From: Calycina herbarum
Lineage: Eukaryota; Ascomycota; Leotiomycetes; Helotiales; Pezizellaceae
DNA length: 64,000 nt
Assembly: GCA_001414485.1 (NCBI GenBank)
Contig: LLEY01000018.1
Span: 496,001-560,000 of the forward strand
Direction of reading: 5' to 3'
A program made the position numbers and the translations under genes. This document shows positions 47,854 to 58,873 of this stretch, one piece after another. Within the stretch, counting starts at the first letter, position 1; each line of letters begins with the position of its first letter. The notes beneath the pieces are model-generated. The model searched no databases. It was not told the DNA's origin and saw nothing but the letters and a program-made list of their open reading frames with translations.

Positions 47854-48590
47854 GGTCATGCAAGAAAGAATCACATATAAGGAAACATAAGAACTCATGA
47901 ATATCTTGCAATTCGTATGCTACCACTTCCAACATAGAACTATCTACACATTTTCCCAAAAACCCAGCAATTTCCATCCATCCATCCATGCCATCCATTC
48001 CATCCCATATGTCCGTTCACCCACCATCCACCACCAATATGTCAAACTCCATCCCCTAGTCCTGATCAAGTCACAGACTTTTATTCATCCCCTAATTGAA
48101 GTTTTCATCCCCCCCTCGAATGTTCCACCAAAATGCGGCTACATCCAGGATCGAAGATTCAAGGCTTGAAACCAAGAGAGAGAAAAAGAGGCATCTGAAG
48201 AAACAAACCACCGCAAAAAAAAAAAAGAAGACGGTCAATAGATAAACACATTACTGTAATGCGAGAAAAAAGTAAAGCAAGTTGACCGCGACGCAGTTAT
48301 GTGTAATCTGCCTCCCTCCACATCCACAAGAGCAGACTCCGTAAATGTGCAAAAGAATCGAAGTAAAAAACGGGTCTTCAGCGAATTAGAAGAACTTATG
48401 GTAAAGAAGAAAAGAAAAAGGCACAAAGGAAACATTTGTACAAGGAACATTCGGTCATCGCCCATAGTTATCATTCTTCCCATTCCCCATTACGCCGTGG
48501 TGTATCTTCCCAAAGTCTCATTTAATGTGTATGGTGTATGCCCAGTTCGCCGAAAGAAATATTTGCATCCAGATCAATTCGTGGTGGAAT
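47854..48590. other. Intergenic region
   Basis: This is the 3' flank of the SH3 protein gene. It has an A-rich tract at 48215-48228 and C/T-rich simple sequence near 47960-48060. No gene was recognised. Confidence 0.5.
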
Positions 48591-50396
48591 TTACAGTGCT
48601 TGACCTGGAACTGGCTTTCTTACTGGGGCATTCCCGGAGGCATTTCCCGAGGTTCTTGGAGATCCATTGTTGTCCATTGGGTATGGGGGGTTTGTTGGGT
48701 TCATTCTAGTTGGGCCAGGTGGGCTATTCCGTCGACCTTGTTGAGACGGTGCATTTGAAGGGGCACGAGGACGACCTTGACCTTGGCCGGTGGGTGTCAT
48801 GGGGCGATTTGGATTGCCTTGACCAGTGGGGGTCATGGGTCGGTTTGGACCGTTAGGACCCATTGGCCGATTTGGGTTTCCAGGTTGACCATTTGGTGTC
48901 ATTGGTCGACCAGCGGGCGACATGGGACGACCTTGGTTACCCATTGGGTGTCCTGGAGGGGTTCGGGGACCGTTTTGTTGTGGGCGAGGCTTGACTGGGC
49001 GGGTAGAAAGGCAGGTTCTGGGGACAACGCCTTGCTTTGAACGATCAAGACGGATGCAAAGAGCCCATCCATCATCGTACTCGTGCAACATACGGATCAA
49101 TTGGCCAGCGCGTAACTCGAGCTCGTCATCCATTGAAGGCTTAAAGTCGAGTTGTACGCGATGGACAACGCTGTTAGCTGGGCCACCAGCAGCTGCGATA
49201 GCCGCCGAGGTGCTAGTTTGTGTCGGGGTGTTTGGAGATTCAGAAGACATGCTGAATTCAGTTCCTGCAGGACTTGGAGGACCCATGAAAGGTCCGGCTT
49301 TGGTGAAGTCCATTGGTTTAGGGCCGTTTCCACGTTTTGAAGCTCCTCGGGTAAGACCAGGGGCAGCAGAAATTGCTACGGCTGTTCCGACAGTAGCTCC
49401 AATCATAGCTCCATTGTTGGCGTTGGGAGGGTTTGCGACAGATTCTACAACTGGGCTGGTCATATCAGGGAGTGTTGGTGCGCCATTAGCGTTGACAATA
49501 TCAATGGTCTTTGCGTGGTCACCAAAAGGATTAGCCGAGTTGTGGGATTGGTTGGTATCTGGTCGTTGTTGTTGCATTGGTGGGAGAGCCTTCTCACTCA
49601 TTGGAACGGCGGATGCAGTCATAAGAGCATTTCCTTTGCTAGCACGTTTCTCCATCAAGTTGGGGATGAATTGGGTGACAGGACGAAGTGACAAACGAGG
49701 AGCGGTCGCATTGGTTCGGATACTTGGAGCACGAGCAGAAGATGGATCTGCGAATGGATCATCTTGCTTTTCGCTATCTGCAAGAGCGGCCTGCTTCGTC
49801 TCCTTGCGTCTCTTGAAGACGTAAAGCACGATGGAAAGTACGGCACCAATGAGTAACAAAAGACCAATCGCAATACCAGCCTTTCCTCCTGCACTCATAC
49901 CCCCATCCGAACTGCTTGCTGCGCTGGTCGAGCTCGAGGTAGCGGATGCTGCAGTCGCTGAGGCTGCTGATGCGATCGAAGGAGTGGAGGTAGAAAGAGC
50001 GGTGGAAGCTGCCAAAAGCGCAATGGAACTGGCAATGGTGGTTGAAGGGGCGCTGATGGCGGTTGGGAGTTCACTCGACGATGAGATCTCGGCAATGGAT
50101 GAAGTTGGAATTGCGGTGTCACTGACGATTGGGACGACTGAGGAAGAAGGGGCGACGACCACTGGGGCGACCGAGCTTGCCTTCGTGGCAGATTTCGTTG
50201 CAGCGACGACTGGTGCTGGTGCTGTCGTTTTTACTGCGATGGGAGTGGTGGTCGTAGGTGCTTCTTCACCAACCGTACTGTATCCTGCAATGGGTCCATC
50301 GAAAGTTGCTGAAGCCGTCACGTAGACAACTGATACTGCTCGTTCTGCAATGGGCTCGCGAGCGCGCAAGCGATGAAAGTGACCGTGACTCGCCAT
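48591..50396 (-). CDS. Single-pass membrane protein with cytosolic SH3 domain
   Basis: This is a single exon of 601 codons. The extracellular part (residues 1-~170) is rich in Ser/Thr/Ala and probably O-glycosylated. A transmembrane helix follows (GIAIGLLLLIGAVLSIVLYV, about 175-195) with a basic stop-transfer KRRKETK. The cytosolic half has a variant SH3 domain at about residues 412-465 (VQLDFKPSMDDELELRAGQL, then DDGWALCIRLD, then GVVPRTCL). It ends in a Pro/Gly/Asn-rich tail with imperfect repeats of NRPMTPTGQGNP. This layout resembles Fus1-like SH3 membrane proteins of ascomycetes that link the plasma membrane to actin and polarity factors, which is inference. No canonical N-terminal signal peptide is obvious, so the helix may act as signal anchor. 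The reading frame is intact. Confidence 0.85.
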   Translation of the reverse strand: MASHGHFHRLRAREPIAERAVSVVYVTASATFDGPIAGYSTVGEEAPTTTTPIAVKTTAPAPVVAATKSATKASSVAPVVVAPSSSVVPIVSDTAIPTSSIAEISSSSELPTAISAPSTTIASSIALLAASTALSTSTPSIASAASATAASATSSSTSAASSSDGGMSAGGKAGIAIGLLLLIGAVLSIVLYVFKRRKETKQAALADSEKQDDPFADPSSARAPSIRTNATAPRLSLRPVTQFIPNLMEKRASKGNALMTASAVPMSEKALPPMQQQRPDTNQSHNSANPFGDHAKTIDIVNANGAPTLPDMTSPVVESVANPPNANNGAMIGATVGTAVAISAAPGLTRGASKRGNGPKPMDFTKAGPFMGPPSPAGTEFSMSSESPNTPTQTSTSAAIAAAGGPANSVVHRVQLDFKPSMDDELELRAGQLIRMLHEYDDGWALCIRLDRSKQGVVPRTCLSTRPVKPRPQQNGPRTPPGHPMGNQGRPMSPAGRPMTPNGQPGNPNRPMGPNGPNRPMTPTGQGNPNRPMTPTGQGQGRPRAPSNAPSQQGRRNSPPGPTRMNPTNPPYPMDNNGSPRTSGNASGNAPVRKPVPGQAL

Positions 50397-51472
50397 TTTG
50401 GACTCGTGCTCGATCGTATTATGGTGAAGCGGGTGGTGTTGTTGCTTCGGGATTGAGGGAGGGTATCGTTTCGCGGGTATTAGATCGAGACGGGGTGGTG
50501 TTGTTGGATTTAGATTAGGATATTATCTTATCGACTAAGGGTCGATGAAGTGAAGGTGGTAGCGAAGGTCTATTTTCGCGATAAAGGAATGTGGGTGACG
50601 ATGGCGTCGATTTGATGTGCGATTTTTGTTCGTTGGGTCAAGAGCGACAAAGATTCGGACTGTCAATAAAAGAGGGATGACAGAAAGACGTCCAATGTGC
50701 TCGTGCCGTGCAGAATTAGGAGGAAGGAGCGACGGGAGGGAAGAGGAGGGAGGTTAGAGAGGTGGAAGGATCGCGACGACGACTCAGGACGAGGTGGAGA
50801 GGAAGAGGAAGAGAAGAGGAAGGAGCGAAGCCATCCAGTCTAAAGGTCAGTGTGGTCGTCTCCTGGTCGTGGGGTGGGGAAGGTGCTGACGGTTGAAAGT
50901 GAGGGCAAAGGTGGGAAATTCAACCAGGCCAATTAGAACTCCGCACTTCGCGAACTAATTTTACCCGTGCCTGGAGCTAGTCACTTTTGAGCGCTAGCGC
51001 CAGGAACGAGAGATTATTAATGTGGGTCTGTCACCAATCAACGTGGTGTTTCTCCTCTTTGAGATGACAGTTGCAGCGGGATGACAGGGGAGACGATGCA
51101 GGTGTTGGCGGACTCTCTCAGGGGCAGATGGAAGCTGGAAGATCGTCGTTATTTTGAGATTTCTTGAGGGTTCTTCCTGCCTTGTCAGCCTTTGACTGGC
51201 ATCGATTGGACCAACCGTTCTCACAACCCGCCGGAAATGGGACCAACCAACGTGGGTGTGGGTGTGGGTGCCCACGAGAGAAATGACTCTGTATGCAAAC
51301 AAAAGGTCGCATTCCGGGTCGTAACGCAGTGATGATATCAGAGGGCTGTTATCGACTATCTTTATCTCTCTCAATCGATAGGAAGTTTTCTATTATTATC
51401 CGCTTGGGTGTGTTGTCAGCTTCATTAATTTCATAAATCATAATATCATTATGACAGGCTTCCCAGCTTCAA

Positions 51473-51507
51473 GGCTTGAGGCTCAAGGCTCAAGGCTCAA
51501 AGCTCAA
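51473..51507. repeat. 7-bp tandem repeat, five copies
   Basis: The unit is GGCTCAA, with the first copy GGCTTGA and the last AGCTCAA. Confidence 0.85.
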
Positions 51508-52485
51508 AGCTTCCACAGCCACCGGTTCATCCCATCGTGGTGAAACCCCCGGAATTTGCGACGAATCCATTCGTGACGAACCTCTCCACTTTCCCTCCTT
51601 TCGCTGGGGCTCTGAAGAAAAGCACTCTTTGGTCTGGAAATTCCCTCAATTTCCATCGTTTCAAAATGTCTCTCTCAGACTATCCCAATCACCGCGCCGA
51701 AGATCTTCGTGGTTCAAAAGCTTCCACGTCCCCCGCCTTTCAACTTTGACGTTTGGAGTTGGAACTCGCACTTGGACAACCGTCTGGTCATTGATGAGGC
51801 ACGCTAATTGCGAAAATGATACAGTGGTCTTGCGCATGATCCCACGATGATGAGGGACGCGTGAGGACGCGGTTGTCGAACCCATTTGGTGAAAATGCAT
51901 TGTTCCTTTTGATTGAGTGGAATCTTGGTTGCCGCCGACTCGCGGCACAGGATGGACGGAGCCGCAGGTGGACGGGAAGATCAAGATCTTCTTGATCGAC
52001 CTTCACATAAGTCTCGAAAGAACTCATGGGGAAACTTCTTTTGGGATGAGGTCACGCGATCTCTACTCGCAGCTTGATCTATGTTTATTTCCAAGTTCCT
52101 TCAACCTTTTTTTTCTTTCTTTTTTTTTTTCGCTTTAGACTTCGGATTTTCTTTCAGACAAACGGACAATGCTGCTCGGATGTGTCAATGCGATACATTG
52201 GTATAAAGAATGCAGCTCGAGAGGGTCTTGGTGTTGACGCTGAAAGGTGCTCTGCGCGATCTCTGCAGGTGCTCTTGGTGAAGGCTCTTTGAGCTTGAGG
52301 GCGAGTGTCGTGCTTTCGCTCTCGGCATGGTGTCGAGGACTCAAAGTTGAGAGAAGGAGCGACTTCAAGTCCCATATCCCATGGATGATGGCCAAGTTGA
52401 CGGGGAGATCAAGTGAGGAAAGGAACCATCTCAAGGTTCGACCTTCCGGAGGAGCGACCCAGTTTCACGGTGGATCTTGAAAGTG

Positions 52486-52673
52486 ACAGTAAATACTCGT
52501 TATTCTAACCTCAATTACCACATACTTTGGAACAATTAAAGTTGATTGTTTTAAAACACATGGATCAATATTTTAAATTGTTCCAAGTAATTAGAATAGT
52601 TGCTTTGAATTACCTAAAAAGCTGGAACAACGAGAACTAGGTAGGGCAGGTGCGAACTTGGTGTATTTACTGT
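52486..52673. mobile_element. 188-bp hairpin-type MITE candidate
   Basis: The termini ACAGTAAATAC (52486-52496) and GTATTTACTGT (52663-52673) are perfect inverted repeats. Inside, CTCGTTATTCTAACC pairs imperfectly with GGAACAACGAG, and a central imperfect palindrome is built on TTGGAACAATT/AATTGTTCCAA (about 52538-52590). The whole block can fold into a long hairpin. It has no coding capacity, and its target duplication is unclear. Confidence 0.6.
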
Positions 52674-52849
52674 GTTGATAAAGAGAAGGAACGACTTCGA
52701 GGTTCGGCCTCTAGTTCAATGTTTCACCTTCCTGGGATTTCAAAGTTCCGTCGCTACCTAGTCAGCTTCTTGACAAACCACGCCGATGGCATCCCCTTTG
52801 TAGATTCTGCTGAAATGATATAACATTTTGATTCTCTAAAAAGTGTGCC

Positions 52850-52930
52850 TCATTTGTTCTCTGGTTTGTCCTCTCTTTGCAAATCGCTTTCATCCAACTC
52901 CGTAACCGCTGTACATTTTCATTTCTTGCT
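52850..52930 (-). pseudogene. Duplicated fragment of the 3' end of the neighbouring coiled-coil gene
   Basis: Plus-strand sequence around TGTCCTCTCTTTGCAAA, CAACTCCGTA and TTTCTTGCTGA recurs in the same order and spacing at 53300-53370, the 3' end of the next gene. On the minus strand it encodes a similar AICKERT ending (the gene has VFCKERTH). It is a diverged partial tandem duplication without an intact gene. Confidence 0.55.
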
Positions 52931-53296
52931 GACCGGAAAAGGTTGGCTCTTTCAACTTTGAGATCTGAGGGAGGTTTACTTTGGGAAGACGGACTGACGA
53001 GTATTGGAACACTAAGAGTATCCAACTTTGTGGTGTTCATGATCTGTCAGTTAGTACTGTCTAGTTAGTGGCTTTCCCTACTTTCCTACGTTTCGTTTCT
53101 TGTTGCTCCAGACCTCCGGGGATTGTGTCGACAGCCGAGAAGGGGGGAATATTTGTTCAAAGCTTGCAAGTTATTCTTAAAGTTTGATTATTGAGCGTTA
53201 TTTCGCGAGGATACATTATCTAGTCGCCCCTCCTCTATTGCTTCTTTCCTTTCCTTGCTGCTCTGAGGCCTTCCGAGTTGAAGATAAGTGTGTTCT

Positions 53297-54163
53297 CTAG
53301 TGTGTCCTCTCTTTGCAAAACACCCGCATCAACTCCGTAGCTGCGTCGCATTTTATTTTCTTGCTGATTGAGACCTCTGCCATTTCCGAATTGACGCCTG
53401 CGAGTTCTGTCAATTTCTTCCTTCTGAGATCTTCCAATCGCTCTTCCTTTTCTGCCAGACCCTCGATATCCTTCATCAATGTTTGAACATCATTTTGATA
53501 CTCCTTCAACCCCCTCTCTTTTCCAGCTTCAGAGCCATGTCCTCTTCTTAGAGGTGTACACTTTACGGTAGACTCAGTTGTAATGGTGGCCATATATAGA
53601 GGATGGGTATGGTTAGGAGCGGGCGCTAGTTCTGGTTCTGATTCTGGTTCCGATGCTCGTGCTGGTGCTGTCCCTGATGCTTTATCCTGAGCCCTAGCAT
53701 CCCTATACCTAGGAATAGCCTTAATTCCATACCTCAAAAGGGCGTTATCCAACCACTCCTTCATCGCATCCTTCCATTCCACCTTCGAAGCTTGACAGAT
53801 CAACTCGGCAGCACACTGAGCCACACGCCACCTCTCCATTGTCGTCGACGGCTCGTTCGCACCCTTTGAAGTATCGAGGATCCCGAGCTTGTCGCAGCTT
53901 TTCTTGTAGAATTTCATGATGGTGGCTTGGTTTAGGCGGGTGACGTCCCCGATGATGGTTTCCAACCTCTTGGAGCCGTGGTGCTGATTCGGCAGGTCGG
54001 TGTTGAAGAACATGAAGTTCTTTCTATCGGCCAGCCATTTCTTCTGGTCTGGGAGGCTTTCTGGGAAGGGGGGGCATTTTAGGTAGAATTCTAGGACTAG
54101 AGGTTAGGGTTGGTAAGGAATTTGCTTGGGATTGAGCTCACGGTTGGAATTTTCGTCTCTCAT
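53297..54163 (-). CDS. Hypothetical protein with C-terminal coiled coil
   Basis: Two exons are inferred: 54163-54142 (MRDENSN..) and 54096-53297, with a 45-bp intron (GTGAGC..CTCTAG), giving 273 residues. Splicing joins the short first exon to LLEFYLKCPPFPESLPDQKK; an upstream in-frame TGA supports this start. The N-terminal ~150 residues are a compact unknown domain with ERWRVAQCAAELICQASKVE and WLDNALLRYGIKAIPRYR. Then comes a low-complexity Ala/Pro/Glu linker (ASEPESEPELAPAP), then a charged heptad-rich coiled coil (EGLAEKEERLEDLRRKKLTE). I do not recognise the family. A partial copy of its 3' end lies ~400 bp downstream. Confidence 0.6.
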
Positions 54164-55425
54164 CTTTTCTTGGATGTCTTCGATTTGACTTCACAAGTTT
54201 GATTGTTTGTGTTGGTGCGTTGGGAAATTGAAAAGATGGTTTTGGGGTGTACCGTTTTCATTATGCGTCACTTCATCGCGCGGTCTTGAACTGGTTCAGT
54301 GCTAGACCTTAGTACAATTTTCGGGTTGCTGCCTAGCTTCTACTAAGACTAAGGAGGATTGCCAATCCACGCTGGCTACCAGGTTCACAAAGGTTCTCTC
54401 CTCTGATGAAGTAAGTATGCATTCCTCCAAAAGAACGACTCCTTTCCGAAGTGGTGTTTTTGTTCGTAAGGCGGTTGATGGGTAGTGGAGTTCAAGTGGA
54501 AAGATGGGCAGTGGAGTTCAAGTGGAAAGATGCTGCAGTGCGATGGCGTGCTAGTGCAAGTGCTTGGAGTGGATTTGTCTTCGGCGTGTCATTTGGCGTT
54601 GGCGAAGGTAAAGGGTGAGGAATTGAATCAAAAAGTCCTCTTCCTCGGCTTCTTGCACGATCAGCTCCCCCACCCCTCTGTACATTCGCGACTGCGCTTG
54701 GGAGGGCAGCGCGGTGTATGTTGGTAAAGTGGTTGGGATAAATAGTCGATATGGTGCTGTAAGATGGTCGTCGACATTGGGCGAAGTGGTTGATATGAGG
54801 GGCCCATGGATCTTGCCCACGGGATCAATTCCGGTGGTGGTCTTACACTAGTTGTGTGCTTTGTAACGTAAAACTACTTTGTCAGAGTCACCAACTTGGA
54901 AGCCTGATTTGCTTGTAACTTTACTACCATGCTCTTCAAACATAAAGCTACTTCCTACGAAAAGATATACCTTTTGCACTCGAGTATCGATTCCTGTCGA
55001 ATTAAAGACAAATGAAAGAACGCATGTAAATATCTGCTCACCGGGTTCTCATAACTCACATCCGATGACAACTTGCAAGCAAAGACCACCCACCACACTG
55101 CCAATGTTTCGAGGTGCTGTCAGAAACAAAATGACAACTCCTTACTGGGCAGAATTATTTGACTCGTGCCAAAACTTCAGATGAAGTTCGCTGCACAGGC
55201 ATTTTCCTATCGTTCAGTGGTTCACCAAGTGGTGATGTGTTTCAAAACCACCACGATGTTTCAAGCCTCAATGGGGGCCCAATCGTACTAAATGCCACGG
55301 ATTCCAACTTTCTCTAAGTTTACTTTTTTCCTGTCGTGCTTCTTCTCAATCATACCGTGAGGTCAAGATATAGTCTGTGTGAAAGTGTGTGCTTTTTGAC
55401 ATTGTCTGGCATACCACCAGGAACC
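54164..55425. other. Intergenic region with a 26-bp tandem duplication
   Basis: At 54480-54531 two 26-bp units (GGGYAGTGGAGTTCAAGTGG plus AAAGAT) lie head to tail with one difference. The region separates two divergent genes and holds both promoters. No other feature was recognised. Confidence 0.55.
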
Positions 55426-57463
55426 ATGGGGAATTGGGGAAGACGATCCCTGGGATGTTATCTCTGTCGTGCTAGGAGGATCAAGGTAAGGATCACCATC
55501 TCATACCGGAGGGGTGCTAATTCGATTTCTTGGCTGCAGTGCGACGAAGCTAAACCAGCTTGTAATCAGTGTGTGAAGACTCGTCGAACATGCCCAGGTT
55601 ACCGAGAGATCAAGTCTCCCACGGGACCAAAGGTGGACCCAGATAGGAAACCAAATATTATTGATCGGGGACGCAATACCACTTCTCCTCCAAGAGTGAT
55701 GAGCAATGTTGCTTCACCCATTTCTGTGGATGTGGAACAGCAGGCTTTATGCTTTTTTCTTTCGAATTTCGTTACTCCTACGGGTGGACACAATAGGACT
55801 GGGAGGTTAGATTTTGTGGTGCCTATGTTGTCATCAGGGTAAGTCAGATTCTCGGAGTATCTTCTCCTAGGAAATCATCCTCCATGATCCCAAAGCGTAC
55901 TTAAGAAGTCTTGAACCCTTTTTAAAGATGTCAACTGACTTTTAAATCTTGGGATTAGAACGAAAAGTCCAATGAATACAGCTTTTTCTGCATTGGCCTT
56001 GGCCGCCTTGGGGAACGAAGCTGGTGGGAAGACTCTCGTTCCAGGGGCTGGGAGACAGTATCACAAGGCGATGCAAGAAGCTAAAGTGGCTTTCAAGGAT
56101 CCAACAACGGCAACTTTGGACTCAACTCTCGCTACTCTTGTGCTGTTCGCGTATTTCGAGGTGTGTCTTTATCTTCTGCTATTCTTGAGGAAATGTTTAT
56201 TAACGGGAGATTTTAGGGGATTACTTCGGGGAAATTCGCGCCTGTGATTGCACATATTGACGGAGCAGTGACCCTGTTAAGGTTACGAGGAGGGAAACAA
56301 CCAAAGAGTCCACACTTTTGCCAGCTTTTCAAGGAAATTCGACAGCAAGCGGTATGACCTTCTTACCTAGGATATTGATAGATTTCTAACGAATCTGAAA
56401 GACAGTAAATGCCTTTATCCGAGCCATCTCAATCGACAAAAATGTAGACTGGTTCATCATAGACGAATCCGAGCACAGCAGGGAAGTAGCTGAACTAAAC
56501 ATCCTCGCCACAGCCCTTCAAGCGGACTGTGAACGAGTCCTCAACTCCGCTACCCGAAATGAGACGGTCCTCCAACAAGTCAAAAAATTATCTGACCGAG
56601 CCCAAGCTCTCGAAGCTCGATATGAAGAATGGACGAAATCAGTCCCTGAAAACTGGAAGCCAAGGACAGCAGCTTGGACAGATTACATCCGTGACATCGA
56701 TCTCGGAACCTCCAACATGTACCCTGGGAAAGCTGACGTCTACGAAGACATAGAGGTAGCAACAACATGGAATATATCCCGTGGAGCTCGACTCATTGTT
56801 TGTTGTATCTGGATTCGCTGTGTAGCTTTCGTCAACTACCCAGACGACTACCGGGTAACTCATCAATATGCAAAGGCATGGCGACGAGGCTCCGAACTCA
56901 TCGGCGACATCATCGCCAGCGTTCCCTATTTTTGTGGGTGGCAGTATACGGATGGATTCGAGGGTGATTATGATGACCATTTGACCAAATTCGCGAAGTT
57001 GGATTATTTTACTGCGCCTGGAAAAGGGATATGTGGGATGATGTTGATGTGGCCGTTGGTGATGTCTAGTGTTTCGGACTACGCCAGTGTGGGGCAGAGG
57101 AAGTGGTTGGGCGGGAGGTTGGAATTGATTCCGAAGAGGATGGGGTTCAATAATCGGGTTACATTGTCGAATGTAAGTCTTCCTCCCTGAGGAAGTCGAA
57201 ATCATAACGACCATAAAGTGTTGAGTTTGAGGGATGGCATAAATTCGTCGCTGACAACCTCATAGATTAAACTCTATCTACCCTCTACAATGATTATGAA
57301 GGATATTGCTATGACGCCGGGAAGTGTCTATACAGATTGCTGGAGAGGAAAGAATGCTAGACCGAACACAGATGAGGCGTTTCAAGAAAGCAGCTTTTTG
57401 AAAGGTTGCTTGGACGCGAAACAGAAGGAGAAGATGCGAGAGAAACTTGTGAAGGTGACTTGA
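55426..57463 (+). CDS. Zn2Cys6 fungal transcription factor
   Basis: Six exons are inferred: 55426-55485, 55540-55838, 55959-56160, 56217-56351, 56402-57172 and 57266-57463, giving 554 residues. Introns are 54, 120, 56, 50 and 93 bp, and all junctions keep frame. The first junction falls inside the zinc cluster, which reads CYLCRARRIKC + DEAKPACNQCVKTRRTC (CX2CX6CX6CX2CX6C), the binuclear DNA-binding domain that contacts CGG half-sites. The rest matches the fungal-specific regulatory region of this family (FLSNFVTP, then a helical middle domain with LATLVLFAYFE and GAVTLLRLRGG). It has the usual length for the family and no lesion. It is expected to be nuclear. Target genes are not known; the nearest genes are a HET remnant and an APH-like kinase, neither an obvious target. 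Confidence 0.9.
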
Positions 57464-57789
57464 TTAAAGATAAGGGTTTTCGCTCGGAGGGTTTCCTCTC
57501 CCGGGCTTATTGTTAATGAGCTTGGGTTCTTGTATATTTTTCGGGGTATTGGTGGGCACAGAGAGGCTGGACTTTTCAGGAGGGTTTTTTGTGTTGTCGT
57601 CTCATGGTGTTTACTGAGCACCAGCTGTTCTTTGAATACAATGAATGGCATGATGAGATTAGAGGGTCTCAAGATTGAAGAAGATGAGATTACTTATAAA
57701 GTTGGAGCACTTGAAAGTTCAAGTCATAGGTCCGGTTTCAAAGACCAGCGAGAGGGATTTTCTTTTTTTTTGGCACAGGCATAGAGGAT
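57464..57789. other. Short intergenic region before the HET remnant
   Basis: No HET domain or other conserved sequence is present here, although it is where the N-terminal half of the following protein should be. The open frame at 57530-57784 is not recognised. Confidence 0.5.
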
Positions 57790-58749
57790 ATGCTTTCCAC
57801 ATTCAAGAAACTTGTTACGGAGTACAGTAACCGACATCTAACTGTGCATGGTGATATATTGCATGCAGTCACTGGCACCATAAGATATTTGGAGGCACAT
57901 TATACTAATATCGAAGACTCCATGTCGTTGGATCCAGATAGTCTTTGCGATGTACAAGTGGCAGTGTGTTTAAAGGGTTTTTGGGGGATACCCTTTTTGG
58001 TATCATCAATCAGGGAGCCCAAGATTCAGCGATCACTTCATCATCACTCAATTCCGTCACTTTCTTGGACAAGCAGAGACGCTCGTTCTGCTGGACGAAG
58101 GCCGGGCTTCCCTTCCTGGTCATGGATTGGACGGGCGGCGTGGCTTACGATGAACCTGTCGTTATGGGTGCTAGAAGTATCTTCCTGGAAGACATTCAGT
58201 GAAGTCGCAGGCTCCAAGGTGTCTGCCAGTGAACGTTGGAATGCGGGTCTGCAGCAAAACATCTCGATGAAGAACCAGAAGCCATTTATTTACCTCAACA
58301 TAGTCATACTACCTCCCGACTTTCTTCAACATCGAACATCATCCCCGTGGGGTATAGATACAGACTATTACGCTTATAATAGCAACGGGGACAATTTTCA
58401 GTGGAGCATCATGCCACTTTACCCTGCTGAACTCGAAATGAGCGGAGTATGTAATACTAAAAGGCCATTGACCCCCTCACAAGTCTCAGATATTGTGGAA
58501 GAAGTCAAGTGTAGTGTTCTAGTGATGGTCTTGATAAGGGATGATGTGTTTTATGAATATGAAACCATTACAATCCTTCCAATACGGAAAACTTCGGATT
58601 GCCATGAGAGGGTCGGGGTTATAAAGATTTTCTGTGTGCCTTATGATATGAAGAATTATGGGCCCGAGAATCATTCGATGCGCCTTGCACTTGAATTGAT
58701 GTCTTCCATGGTAGATCTTGAGAAGAAAACTTGGGTTTGCCTGGAGTGA
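57790..58749 (+). pseudogene. C-terminal remnant of a HET-domain (heterokaryon incompatibility) protein
   Basis: The 319-codon frame starts within the region that normally follows the HET domain: LVTEYSNRHLTVHGDILHAV, then SLSWTSRDARSAGRRPGFPS and WSWIGR. These are hallmarks of the post-HET region of fungal HET proteins. The HET domain proper (GYxWG, EDLWIDQLCI and CWTLQE-type motifs) is absent upstream, where an unrelated Zn2Cys6 gene ends only 326 bp away. It is therefore a 5'-truncated gene, although the remaining frame is open to its normal-looking stop. It could be expressed as a short protein; a recent loss is more likely. Confidence 0.7.
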
Positions 58750-58873
58750 GCTTCAATACTCATCATTTCTCATTTTTATCTGTGGTGTGCGTCTAGACGT
58801 TCAAATGGGAAGATTAATTAGAACACCTCGAAAAATGAATATTCAAGGATTTAGACAGAACAATGAAGCCTTG

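Larger units (their letters stand above)
50397..53296. other. Long intergenic region with repeats
   Basis: It holds the upstream region of the SH3 protein gene and the 3' flank of the coiled-coil protein gene. Seen inside are a 7-bp tandem repeat (51473-51507), a pyrimidine tract (52107-52130), a hairpin-type MITE (52486-52673) and a copy of the 3' end of the downstream gene (about 52850-52930). Open frames at 51476-51850 and 52135-52434 have no support. Confidence 0.5.

Noticed and set aside
48777..49824. Long plus-strand ORFs of up to 300 codons
   Set aside because: They are antisense shadows of the SH3 membrane-protein gene, caused by its Pro/Gly/Ser-rich codon use.
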